Assembly (NCBI GenBank): GCA_963966185.1
Contig: CAWZYM010000276.1
Location: 388,501 to 452,500 of the forward strand
Direction: 5' to 3'
DNA: 64,000 bases
Origin: Rhabditoides inermis
Lineage: Eukaryota; Nematoda; Chromadorea; Rhabditida; Rhabditidae
Positions 1 to 11,611 of this stretch are shown one piece after another. The stretch's first letter is position 1; each line of letters opens with the position of its first letter. Made by a program: the position numbers and the translations under genes. Under the pieces are notes generated by a model. The model did no database searches and was not told the DNA's origin. It was given only the letters and a program-made list of their open reading frames with translations.

Positions 1-216
1 TTCTCGTGCGAGCCAGAATGGGCAGCCGGCCTGAAATCAAATGGATCGATCGGTGCGGGTGAGGCTGGTTTGATCTCTGTGCCACAACTTCCCAATTCTA
101 ACAGTAATACTGCCATTAACATAATATAATAAGGAAGATCAGTTTAACGCACTCGGCTCTGCAATTACAATTCATGACCGAGGTTTCAGTGGCTCAGAAT
201 CTTATGAAGTCTATTT

Positions 217-365
217 TATTATCTGTTAAAAAGTACTTGCGTAAAGATATTAAGTTTGTCTTAACCCAATTTAACAAAAGCGCATGCATAAAAGGTTTAC
301 AAATACTAACACAAACCTGCGCCTGTCCCCCCCCCCCTCTCCCTTTCTCTCTCTCCTCTCTCTTC

Positions 366-420
<55 letters not shown>

Positions 421-588
421 GGACGTATGAAGTTATTCATTTGCATTGTTATATTTCATCTGTTAGTGTCCACTGTCAGTTATGCGCAGGTTTGTGTTAG
501 TATTTGTAAACGTTTTATGCATGCGCTTTTGTTGAATTGGGTCAAGACAAACTTAATATCTTTACGCAAGTACTTTTTAACAGATAAT
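217..588. repeat. Fold-back element with (CT)n loop, copy 1
   Basis: An arm of about 105 bp at 217-320 is repeated as its reverse complement at 483-588, and the loop is mostly a (CT)n tract at 340-416. A second copy lies at 28011-28336. Long open frames across it are made of the microsatellite and are not genes. It is a non-coding MITE-like fold-back sequence with no transposase visible. Confidence 0.75.
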
Positions 589-716
589 ACATGTGCTTTT
601 GTTGAATTTCATAGAAATTTCTTCTCTTACTGATTCCCAAGCTCTGTCGTTAATTATACTACGCACAGAACTATTATGTGACACATTTTATGATGTGACG
701 CACAATGTTGCGTGTA

Positions 717-1444
717 TATAGTGGGTCCCCCGTTTTCGCGGTAGGCGAATTATCTTTGGCCAAAAAAATGACGCAGACCGATGAGAAAATTATGTAAATG
801 CACCTCATTCCACCAGTGCCAATGAATATGTCGATGATTACGGTATTTCGAGAAAAGATATTCCAATTCTGAGATCATACGTTTGTAGAGCGGGTCAATT
901 TGTATACATGTGATAAGTTTGGTCGAATTTAGACAAGCCGTTGAAGAGTTATTTTGTGATAAGTTGTAGGTAACAATGTTTCAGTTTTTAACGTTATTTC
1001 ATCCTCAGAAGTGTCTCTATTACGCACAAGTTTGATATCGATCGATAGCATCACTTGATTCCAAGTTATGTTATAAAGTAATTCAGATCATGCTAGTTAT
1101 CTAAATTATGAGAACCGAATTCGGAAAATTGCGATCATAGAGTTGTAGCTATGGTATCGATACACCTCTCATGAAAATTTGGTATGATTTCATAAACTTT
1201 GAACGAAGTTATTTCCAAATGTAGTTCAGCGCAATTTGATATCAAATCCAGAAGACGGTAGCTAAGGAGTAATTTTGCATCCCATTTCCATAAATTTTTC
1301 TCAAAAATGACACCGGTCCATCGGTTCAGATAGCGCGCAATGAACTAGATAGCAACCTTCGGACGCATCTAGTATTCGCCTGTACATAATAAAAGTATGA
1401 CGATTCGCAACTTGCCTACCGCCAAAACGGGGGACCCACTATAT
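717..1444. mobile_element. TA-flanked MITE with ~30-bp terminal inverted repeats
   Basis: The ends are near-perfect inverted repeats beginning TATAGTGGGTCCCCCGTTTT (717 onward, and its complement ending at 1444). TA dinucleotides flank both ends, fitting Tc1/mariner-type integration. The interior has no coding capacity. Family assignment rests only on the TIR and TA context. Confidence 0.6.
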
Positions 1445-1499
1445 GTAACTATATTTTTTTGGTATTGTATAGAAACAATTTTAATCGACACTTCTCTGA

Positions 1500-2013
1500 A
1501 TTTCGGTCGCCGTGGAGTAAGTGCATGTCTGCGCTCTCTGCCGACAGCGTGCTCTCTCGCGATTTCTCTGCGCGCCCTGCCCGCCTACCGGGAGAGAGAG
1601 CTAGCCAGAGTGACGGGAACCCAAAACAACGCAAACCCGGCGCGAATTAGACGCTGGCGGCGGCGAGGCGAACTACACTCAAAGTGCTAGTTGGAGAACA
1701 CGCGCAGAAAACGCGAGAGAGTACGCTTTCGGCAGAGAGTCAGCGTTACCGGACACGACATCCACCCACCCACCCACACGCTGGCCTCTCACCTCATGGG
1801 TGCGCGAGATCGCTCATAACTTCTTTCGGAGAAAAGATACAAAGATGACATCAATTAGTGATATGGCCTACGGAACCGTGCGAATCTAACTAACTTGAAT
1901 TGGATGAGTTCGCATTCCTGCTAACATGATTTTTGGATATCGCTTCTTGAAAATTCTGGCGCGAGCCCTATCCTGAGCCAAAAGAGAGGGCGCTGCGCGC
2001 CCTCTCTAATATG
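1500..2013. repeat. Dispersed repeat ending in a GAGAGGGCGC hairpin, copy 1
   Basis: This segment reappears in inverted orientation at 26644-27030. It ends at 1983-2009 in a hairpin with a 10-bp stem (GAGAGGGCGC / GCGCCCTCTC) followed by TAAT. A third, end-only copy is at 22617-22690. No protein is encoded. The terminal hairpin could suggest a Helitron-like end, but I cannot place a 5' end or a CTRR motif. Confidence 0.55.
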
Positions 2014-2267
2014 ATACGTATGTGCATACATAAATGATTCCAAAAGCAACATTCGAATTCATTTGCAAATCATCTCGGCGGCCAATAATTTACCGCTAGT
2101 CACGGTGGAGTGACGACCACCCTCACAACTTAAGTTTGTGAGCCTCTAGTCAGAAGTCTGTGATACAAACAAACCTTGGCGCGCTTACATATAGGTGATG
2201 TGTCGTCTGCTATGGTTCGATTAGAGCGCTGAAAATAAAGTGAAACGATTGGGGGAAAGTCAGTAAA

Positions 2268-2735
2268 GCGGAAGACAAACTCAAATCTAGGCCTAGATTT
2301 TGCCTCAGAAACACCTCAGATTTGTATCTGAGGGTCGGAAAGTGGGTCAGATTTTGCTTCAGATTTTGCCTCAGATTGTCTCCCCAGCCTCAGAAAAAGG
2401 GTCAGATTGTTGCTTGCCGCCAAAAGGTGGCGAATTTGAGATTGGTCTCGCAGCGAATCTGAGGGTATGGCTGCTTTCTGGGCCGCCCATCCCTGGCGCG
2501 CTTTTCTGAACCTGGACGGTGTGCTGACTGGCAAAATGCCCGTTACCATGTCCCCAATTTCGCAGTGGGACAAATCGAGATTTGGCCTCTTTCGGCGCGA
2601 AGCAACAATCTGACCCTATTTCTGAGGCTGGTGAAACAATCTGAGGCAAATATGACCTAAAATCTGAACCTGTTTCTGACACTCAGATACAAATCTGAGG
2701 CTGTTTCTGACCCTAGGATTTGAGTCTGTCCGCTA
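2268..2735. repeat. Imperfect fold-back rich in CAGATTTTGCCTC
   Basis: The left half (2268-2440) is rich in short direct repeats of CAGATTTTGCCTCAG and GGGTCAGATT. The right half (2580-2735) carries their complements in reverse order, so the block is an imperfect palindrome centred near 2500. The open frames here are by-products of the repeats. Confidence 0.6.
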
Positions 2736-3705
2736 CTTAACAATTTCACGCATACAAATGCGCGAGTAGAGTGACAATGCAATAAATAACTACTTCATTG
2801 ACCGTCGTGACCCGCTTTATTTTACAATGTGCCGTTGGCAGTGACGATACGTGTATCCCTCCATTAATGCCGAATTATACTTCTGACTTCACGCGACTTC
2901 ACGCGTCCACTTCATGTACAAAAGATACAATATCGATTTTGAAGCCGGAATGGGCGCTGCGTCGCACCCCTATCTTGTAGCACAGTTGAAGCGCGTGAAG
3001 CGCGAACCGACTTCAAAAATATAAATGGGCCATACATGGCTTTGTTCATTATGAACACAGACCTTTGATTGTTACTTATCACACCTCGTACCCTCCTATC
3101 GCCTATCATGAATTTTCTAAATCAACTTGTTTTTTTCATTGCATTCCCGGATACCCCGAACAAGTGCTTTCTAAAAATAATCGATGGTTGTACGGACTCC
3201 ACGTGGTGGATGAAATATTCAAATGAGAAGAGAATTGTTATCTTGGCCGGAAACCACGAAAAAAGTATCACTTTTTTTATTCAACGTTTCTTTTTTCGCA
3301 CCCTCGGGTGTGTTTGACACTGCGCAAACTCAGGTGAGAACTCTAGATGTACCTAGAGAATGGGGAAAAAATGGGGAAAAAATTCATCGAAGTCGCGCTT
3401 TGTCTCTTACCCCGCTGCCGCGCGCGATACGCGCCGGATTTGCGGCGTGTTTGAGAGAACGAGGAAAATTTTAAAGCGAAGAAGCGAGACTATGAGATCA
3501 AAAAGTGAATGATCTCAGGCAAAATCAAGGTGATAAATAATGGACACTTTCGCGGAATTTGTCAAGGAAAGAGCCATTAAATTCGTTTGAAACGTGCCGT
3601 TAGTTGATTACCTTTCCTGAACTAGTTAACAAACAGCCGTATTACGTGTGCAAGATGCACTAAGACCCACATCAATCAATCAGTAAACAACTTTTACTCA
3701 TAATC
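2736..3705. other. No recognisable gene
   Basis: About 1 kb of unique-looking sequence downstream of DCAF13. Short frames start at 2798, 2912, 3069 and 3223, but none shows a domain or splice continuity. I see nothing I can support here. Confidence 0.5.
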
Positions 3706-3711
3706 TTTATT
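3706..3711 (-). terminator. Polyadenylation signal AATAAA of DCAF13
   Basis: TTTATT on the plus strand is AATAAA on the minus strand, about 170 nt past the DCAF13 stop. The spacing suits a 3' UTR of ordinary length. Confidence 0.6.
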
Positions 3712-3877
3712 CAATCAAATCAACGATAATATCCTCACACCAAATCAACAATGTCAACAAAATAACAATCCACATATTTCGTAGTAGAACCAGGCAACTG
3801 TACACAATGAGTGAACTAACAGACAACAAACGGCTAGACTACTGTACTTGCAAAGGAATACTGTAACTGTACAGTAA

Positions 3878-6800
3878 TCACTCCTCCTGAGACGTGACCA
3901 TATGACGCTTCTTCTCCGGGACATGGTCCTCCGAGCCTGAAACAAAATAGTACATATCAATCGATAATTGTTTCAATAAATCGATACTGACCGTCCTTGC
4001 AGTACTGCCTCCTGTTTGCCTGCTTCTTGGCTGCAGACTCCTTGATGATACGATGCTCCTTCGTCGCCCTGAAAAACCCAATCATTGAAGACAATACCAT
4101 CCCATAGACTGTCTCCTCTGCCCCTCCCCCCACTCACGCATGGATGGCATTCGGCACGTGTCTGTGTCGGGCGATGCGCTTGATCTCCGGGTGTTCCTTG
4201 TACGTCTCCCGCAGCTTGGCCTGGTACTCGTGAGAGGCGCGCTCGCGCGGGTTCAGCTGAAAACACCAAAACATCACATCTTCTCTTTCAACCAAGTCTT
4301 CTCTTTCAACCACCAATGTTTCACGGTAACACGCGTTTTCGCGCTAATATGCAAACATGAACCCCGCTCGATGACTCATCAGGAAAACAACTATTCATGC
4401 ATATCATTTCCACAATAATACAGATTTCTCAGATTCCCATGTCTTTTGTGTCCCCTTCTCCCACTCACCGGTCCCATCTTCTCCGATCGGTTCGCCTTCC
4501 ACACACGCACGTTCATCTCGTTCGAGCCGGACAGAAGGAACTGGAATAGTGTGATTATCTTTAAAAAGGACTGGCGTAAAAGTAGACTTTGTGTTTTTTT
4601 TTGTTTTCTTGGATTACGACAACGTCAGCAGAGGTAGTTGGGTTGGGTGGCGTCGGACATCTTGAATTCCGTTCTTGAGTCCGTAGATGGTGCTGTGACG
4701 CCTTCTGGCTACCATGAGAGTGCCATGAGAAACAACAAAACACTTTTTTCAACAAAATAAACATTTCACTCCTCTTGTTGAATCCAAAATCGTGTAAGTT
4801 TTGCAAAAAAAGTGTTTAGTTAACGCTGATAGGGAAGTTTGCCATTCCAATGTCATTTCATTGTAAAACCATATAGTACAAAAACTTTGCCACCACCCGG
4901 AGTCCGCGCTCGGGGGGGGGGGCGTATCTCGCTTCCGAGAAGAGCTAGCGATACCAAAACCGAAATGTAACCATTTTCTAACATTGAACATTCTGGTAAC
5001 ACCTATCAGCATCACATTGTTCTCGCAAAGGTTCCAAGGGACCTTTCTTTCAATCGCTTCATGCGGATTCTAGCGCGCGGGTATTCTTAACACAAACCAA
5101 CCACCGGCGCGCTGGTTGTAATTGTGTGATCAAAGAATCGGTAACACAAAATACCGTAACCGCACTACCGTACCTTGGCGTCGCTCGTTGTAATTGTGTG
5201 ATCAAAGAATCGGTAACACAAAATACCGTAACCGCACTACCGTACCTTGGCGTCGCTCGACCACATGACGGACAGCACGTTCTGCATACGCTTCGTGTGG
5301 TACACCTCGCTGCAAGGACGAGGATCATCTTCTCCCCCTCTCTCTATCTCTTCCCTGTTCCTCTACCCCCCCCCTCTCTCCATTACTCCCCTCTCTCTTT
5401 CTCCCCTCTCCCCTCACTCACCGACTCGCATATCCCTCCACGGGGAACACGCGGACGGTGCGATCATACGATCCAGACACAAACTCCTTTCCTGAAAACA
5501 ACACCCGCAACTCGATATTTCTGAATAGTACACGTTTCAAGGCAGTGTTCCCCCCGTACCAGTGGGCGAGTAGTCGACGTCTATGACAGCCATCGTGTGT
5601 CCCTGGTGCACGTTGCGGGGGTGCGACAGGTTGCGCATGTCGAACGAGTACAGGCTGAAAAGAGATGTGAGCTACAATCATTCATTCAATCAATTATTGA
5701 TTGATTATCATCACATGCATACGTGAGTTACGTCTAGTTCTATACTCGCCATAAGTGGCAAAAGGTACGAGATACTCCATAGGTGGTGTTCAAATCATAC
5801 ACAAATCATGTTCTTTAGAGAAAATGAACATAACTCGATGATATAACTTTTACATGCTGCATAATCAAAATGTGCTTGGAACTGCAATAATTGATCTCCT
5901 TCTCCCATTTCACTAACTGACTCAAAAATAGCCATATCAGACAATTACATAATTGCATTCTCTCATTCTCATTGTATTCCCTGTCCACTCACTTGTAGTC
6001 CTCGTTGGCGACCGTGAAGGTGTACGTCTCCTGCGGGTTCCAACACACCGCGTTCGGACGCAGCTTCATCACAACCTGCAACACACTAGTCATGTATTGA
6101 TTCAATTTTTGTTTAGCTGTCTGATCAAATTCATCATCTGCACACACACAGAATATCATTAAAAATCGCTAAATGTATGTTTGAACCACGATAAAGACCC
6201 AAACACAGATCCGATACGTAATCAACTGTTCTTCTTTTCTTTTTCTAATTCTATAATCGTATAAAGAAAAAAACACACCTTCTTCAGAGCTGACTTCTGA
6301 CGGGTGTCGAGCAAGATCACGGACCTGAACAGTCATCTCTCTCCCCCTCTATTACTCTCTCCTCCCTCTTCTCTCTACAACTAACCACGCCCCTTCGTCT
6401 GTGAATTGTGATTGACAAATGAACAAATAATGAATCACAGTGAATCTCGATACTTTCCCCATTGAATGTCCGTGATACATTGTTGTATGTGTAGAGTGAT
6501 GGTAATAAACTCTGTATATGCTTCGTGTATTGACTTATTGATTATTTCCTAGACATTTATAATGCAATAGTGACAATTGTCTGAGCATTCCGTTTATAGC
6601 AATAGTGACAATCGCCTGCGATTACTTTGATGATGCGATAGGGCCAATTGGTTGAGCGTCTCCCCGTACAACAGTACCAATAGGTTGAGTACATATTTCT
6701 GTGAGAGACAATAGTCTAAGCAGACCCCCTCGGCAATAGCGCACAAAACAAAAGAGGCAGACGGTTATGGCACCGTATTTCGAACTGCAAGCAAGGTAGA

Positions 6801-8824
6801 TCGAAAACTTTTGCTCTGACGCAGAGTATACCATGAACAGTCAGGACTCACGCCGCACTGTTCCAGCCAAGGAGCCCCAATACCCCACTGTAGTATTGTG
6901 TGTGCTTCCAGATAACCCATCATGGTGTACATGTCGGAATGAGGCTGATAAACAACCTATAAAACTGATATTTGAAGTAGTTTCTCCATGCCTCACCCTT
7001 TCCTACACTAACCATGGAACCCTGCCCATCCACTACATGCTACCTAACGTGACGGTAATCATTCCCACACCGATCAGCGACAGCGATCACTTCCTCTCTC
7101 CCTCTCCCCCTCCTACCTGTCGCTGGCCGTTCCGACGAGCACACTCTCCTCGATCGGGTTGCTCCTCACCACGTGCACCGTGTTCACGCCCAGGTTGTAC
7201 GTGCGGATAGGCGAGTCCCTGCAGCGGATCAATAATATCTGACAAGCGTTTTACTATCACAAATACGTGCACAATCATCCACATTACGAAACGCACCTCT
7301 GCGGGCGCCACACGTCGACCGTGTCGCCGGAGGTGACAAAGTCGGACGAGTTGGCCACGTGGGAGACGCTGTGCGCCACGCCTGCAATCAACACGATCAT
7401 ATTCCACCCATTCACATATTCTAATTAGTATAAGACACTCAATGTGGTAACAAGAACAAATTAGTTATGTATGGGTTGATGAGCGCCGTTTATATTCCAC
7501 TCAATCACACGTTCCAAGTATTCTTCCACACAGTCTGGGTCGATCGTCTTACCATCCACACTCCGTCAAATGTCACTATTATCACAAAAAGTAAACTCAA
7601 TGCACCACGTCTGCAACGGCAGCTCATGATCCATTCACCATTCACTAACAAGTTCTAGGTATCGTATCACAAGGTATGCATTATAGAAATACGAAATAAA
7701 AACTAATGACTGGTACGGAATGACTGCAAAAGCAAAACCGATCTCAAATATCATGAAGAGAAAGTTTAAAAATCACGAAACACGAAACCAAAATGAACAT
7801 CAACCGCTTAAAAAAAACCAGTTCCTCTACCTCCCCTCACGCACTTTTTGAGCGCAATCGAAGAAATAAAACACGTGCCCCACAGATATGTTCCAAACAA
7901 CAACTATTTAGCAACGCATAAATTGAGTGCGTGTGCGATGTTGTGTATGAGCTCTAATACTTCTCAATACACTCTAATGTCTCTCGTGAAAAGAGTGTAA
8001 CATGGTTTCATTCATAATCAACCAAACCAACCGACCATTGAGTGCGATGGAGTGGATGGGCTCGGAGAGGTCTCCCTCGACGGGGTACGGCAGCTTCCAC
8101 AACTTCAGCTGGCAGTCCTGCCCGATCGTCACGAACTGAGAGCCGTTGGTGGGGTCGATAGACATGCCTGAACAGGTACTAGGTTCAGTTACTAAACTGT
8201 TACTAGTATCTAAGAATAGTAAGAATAGTAATTGTCCAAAAAAACAAGTTTAGAGTTCAGCGATCAACATACTTATTGGCGAATGGAATGGAAGTGAGCA
8301 CTGATTATATGTGAGTTGTGAAACGTACAATTCATTTACATACGCTAATATTCCCTTATATAATGAATATACACTAAGATTACCTTGAACGGGTCCGTTG
8401 TGTGCCTGTATGGTGGAGACGCACTTCCTGGTCGGCAGGTTCCAGATCTTCACCTCTCCATCTCTCGCGCCAGACAGCACGCACGACGGCATCGTGTGGT
8501 GCTTGGACAGAATGTGCACGCCTACATTTGTCATATTTTATTATATAAATAATATAAGTAAGAACGTACCTTCATTGTGTCCGTCGAGTGAGGCGAGGAA
8601 GGGCTTGGCAAAGACGCGCTCGAGCTTCGTGGCGTTGAGGGCGCGCGTGTACTCGGTGGCGGCTTGGAACGGGTCCGACGGCACGTTGTAGTTGCGCACC
8701 ACTCAAGCACAATGTTGTTTTGATATAGAAAGAAAGTAAAATAGCGGAACATACGTTTGTGAATGTCCTTGCTCGTCTCGCGCTGGTAGTCGTCGGGATT
8801 CCTCGACAACACTTTTATTTTCAT
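3878..8824 (-). CDS. DCAF13: DCAF13 / Sof1 family WD40 protein (WDSOF1), 15 exons
   Basis: Nucleolar WD-repeat protein of the small-subunit processome, needed for 18S rRNA maturation; the animal protein is also a CUL4-DDB1 substrate receptor. Exons read: 8824-8755, 8701-8570, 8521-8384, 8167-8036, 7381-7297, 7218-7117, 6324-6279, 6075-5993, 5654-5560, 5491-5422, 5309-5246, 4540-4469, 4256-4138, 4068-3992, 3936-3878. They join in frame to about 447 residues, the usual family length. Diagnostic stretches are the N-terminal MKIKVLSRNPDDY, RALNATKLERVFAKPFLASL, SGARDGEVKIWN, EVYHTKRMQ, and the C-terminal Sof1 block with IKRIARHRHVP and EKKRH. A TTGCAG acceptor lies about 20 nt before the ATG. A 72-bp tandem duplication copies the donor of the 5246-5309 exon. 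A broken partial copy lies at 54.06-56.52 kb. Confidence 0.93.
5115..5258. repeat. 72-bp tandem duplication across a DCAF13 exon end
   Basis: Two identical 72-bp units at 5115-5186 and 5187-5258. Each contains the last 13 nt of a DCAF13 coding exon plus its 5' splice site. The exon-proximal donor at 5245/5246 keeps the frame. Use of the distal copy would read into an immediate in-frame TAG. Confidence 0.85.
6735..6833 (+). repeat. Dispersed ~100-bp repeat (GGCAGACGGTTATGGC family)
   Basis: Contains GGCAGACGGTTATGGC and TTTCGAACTGCAAGC in fixed order. Related copies are at 12000-12116, 15376-15485 (reverse) and 17268-17335. The copy here lies inside a DCAF13 intron. No TIR or coding capacity is seen. 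Confidence 0.65.
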
Positions 8825-9225
8825 CGTAGATCGTGTGGTGAACTCTGCAACAGAAAATAATAAGAAAAACACTATTTGAAACACTACAAAAATATGAAAA
8901 CAAAATTGCGAAAAACGAAAATTCAGAATACAAATCCGCGCTCCAGTGATATACTTTCGAATTTATGCGCTGCATTTTACAACTCGCTACCCGCACTTTT
9001 TGTTTATTTATGTTTATTTTTGTTTATATCAACGCCACGAAGATGAACTTTATTCATCGCGATTAATTTTCTTCGCCACGGCGATTCACAACTCAAGAAA
9101 ATCGCTAGCTTTTCTATCTTCACGCTTAAGAATAATTATTAACTGTGAATCGCCGTGTTCGCGATTTTTTTTAGTTTTCCATTGTAGTAAATTGTTATCA
9201 TTTATAATCGTGTTATCAATTCAGT
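8825..9225. promoter_or_regulatory. Bidirectional promoter of DCAF13 and PAAF1
   Basis: The two start codons face away from each other across 401 bp, so both promoters must lie here. It contains a perfect 14-bp inverted repeat, CACGGCGATTCACA at 9077-9090 and its complement at 9144-9157, embedded in AT-rich sequence. No clear TATA box is seen. The paired motif is a candidate shared control site. Confidence 0.6.
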
Positions 9226-10898
9226 ATGACTTCGGCTGTGTCGACGGAGCCGATGGACGTCGAGGACTCGTCGTCGTCGACCCGCCGCTGCACCTTCGAC
9301 GAGGACGTCGCCCTCGTGCAGCACGACTGGCACAAGGCCGTCAAGTACGTTTCAGATATACTTTTTTCCCTCTCTTTTTCTTACCATTATTTTGTCTGGT
9401 CGCGTTTCACTATGTTCCGCTGAAAACTGAAACTGCAATGAGTGATGATGACATTCTACCGTAACTACCGTACTCTCAGGGAGCAGGACGACAGCTTCTT
9501 CGTCGGGTCGCGTAGCTACGGGCTGGCGAGCGAGTTCCGCGACGTGCGGCGCGGCATCGACGGGTACGCGGTGGAGCGGCCGGGAGAGACCGGGCTGGCC
9601 GTCAGCATAGACGAGGTGGGTGGGGAGGAGGTAGAATGAGATGAAGGGCAAAGAACTTGGTGATACATATTCAATTGATAGTCCAATGATTCATAGTAGA
9701 ACCCGCTTACCGTTAAGAAGTAGCGTGCGGTATAGAGTGGAAAGTGTCTTTCGAAACAGGTCCTTCATGCATGTGGAAATTGAAACGCAGTGGTTCGTTT
9801 TTCGCTGCGAAGATAGTTGAAAAGAGGCTGACCGCTACTGGAGAGAAAGGAAATGGTGATGAAGCTGTAGGTGCTAGGTGTACATCGTTGATTTCATCTG
9901 GTTGAACACGCTCACCGGGAATGAGGTGAGTGATGCGAGGGAAACAGGTGTATTCAGTCTCTTCCAAACAGCTCCTTCATGCATTTGAAATTGAAGCACA
10001 GTGAATTTGCTATTTTGTAGAACACGCTCACCGTGACGACCTCGTCGGTCAGCACCGTCTTCCTCGCGCCGTCCATCGAGTACGGTGAGTTCTTTTTCCT
10101 TTTTTGTGATAAACCAGTGTTTCACGCTCTTGGGGTGTATACAAGATTGTATCTACATATCTGTCTTTCAATATTGCTGAACTATGAAACATATCATTCA
10201 TGGTAAAAGTGTTCAGTTCAATTCATACCATTATTAATGAATCAAGGCCACATACTCTACAGTAGAAGATGTGGGCTTATATAAATAAACCCATTATACA
10301 TACCTACTGTCATACGTACTGTACATACTCTCCTCATGCGGCTATGTAGAAGGAAAAATAAATTCTGCACATGGAGGGTGTCCCTGTCATACCTCCGGTA
10401 AACCACGTGTATGAAAAGAAACGTACTATAGCATATCTTACTACTATAGACTACTATCTCTCAGGCGGCCTGCACCGCCACCCGATCTCCTCCCTTGCCG
10501 TCTCCTCGTCCGGCAACCTCTTCCTCTCCTCGTCCACCGCCGGCCACCTCCGGGTATCCAATGTTCTGGATGGCACCACACTGGTCAGTGTTTCGTGTTA
10601 TCTTACTATTTCAATTGTTTGTTGATTTTGTCATATAGTGGATTTTTTTCGCACACTACCATCGATTATATAACATTCGCGGTATTGTTTTCTTGCTGAA
10701 ACGTGAAATCTAAAATGTATCGAATTGCGAATGTGATATTTTCAACAACAAAAAACTGATGTTTTCTGAAAATATATGCAATTGTAAACTATGAGATATG
10801 TTCAGCGCGAGTTCGAGGGCCACCTTCTGGACGTGAACCGCTGTCGCTTCTTCCCATCCGGACTCGTCGCCCTGTCCGCTGGAATGGACCTCACTGTG

Positions 10899-10993
<95 letters not shown>

Positions 10994-11547
10994 ATGCCTT
11001 TTCCAGGTCCGCATCTGGTCTGTGGAGACGGGCGCGTGCGTGCGCGAGCTCAAGGGACACACGCAAGGTACGGTACATCGAAGTATTACTGTATCAGTAT
11101 CTATCGTACTCCTGTCTTCAGCCGTGACGGACTGCCATGCTCTGGGTGTGGGCAGGGAGGTTCTGTCGTGCGGCAAGGACGGCACAGTCAGGAGGTGGGT
11201 ATACTTGGTCAACTTGTGTTTTGTCTGCATGGAGAAACCGCTATTGTTATTTGAAGAAAACTTGTTCACTCGAAATGTGGATTGTGATGTTGAAGGTATC
11301 TCCCACCAAGTTGCAAGTTTCGTTCCATCACTTTAACAGTAACGATTCCCTGGACAGCAATGCTGTTTGCCCTTTTCGATTTTTTTGAGTCGCATCATGT
11401 GTATGCGATGTGTTCCCATCCCACCTTTATCTCCTGCAGGTGGAACGTTGGCGAGGCGGAGGAGACAGCGTGCTGGCGGCCCGAGGCCGGCATCTGCCAC
11501 GCACTCGCTGTCACCCACGGTGAGAAGGGATCTCTATATTACTGTAT

Positions 11548-11611
<64 letters not shown>

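Noticed and set aside
360..415. Open frames across (CT)n/(GA)n tracts here and at 10.9, 11.55, 21.0, 25.2, 28.7, 29.6, 34.5, 47.9, 54.4, 62.2 and 63.2 kb
   Set aside because: They are Ser-Leu or Arg-Glu repeats read from dinucleotide microsatellites and overlap introns of genes supported by homology.
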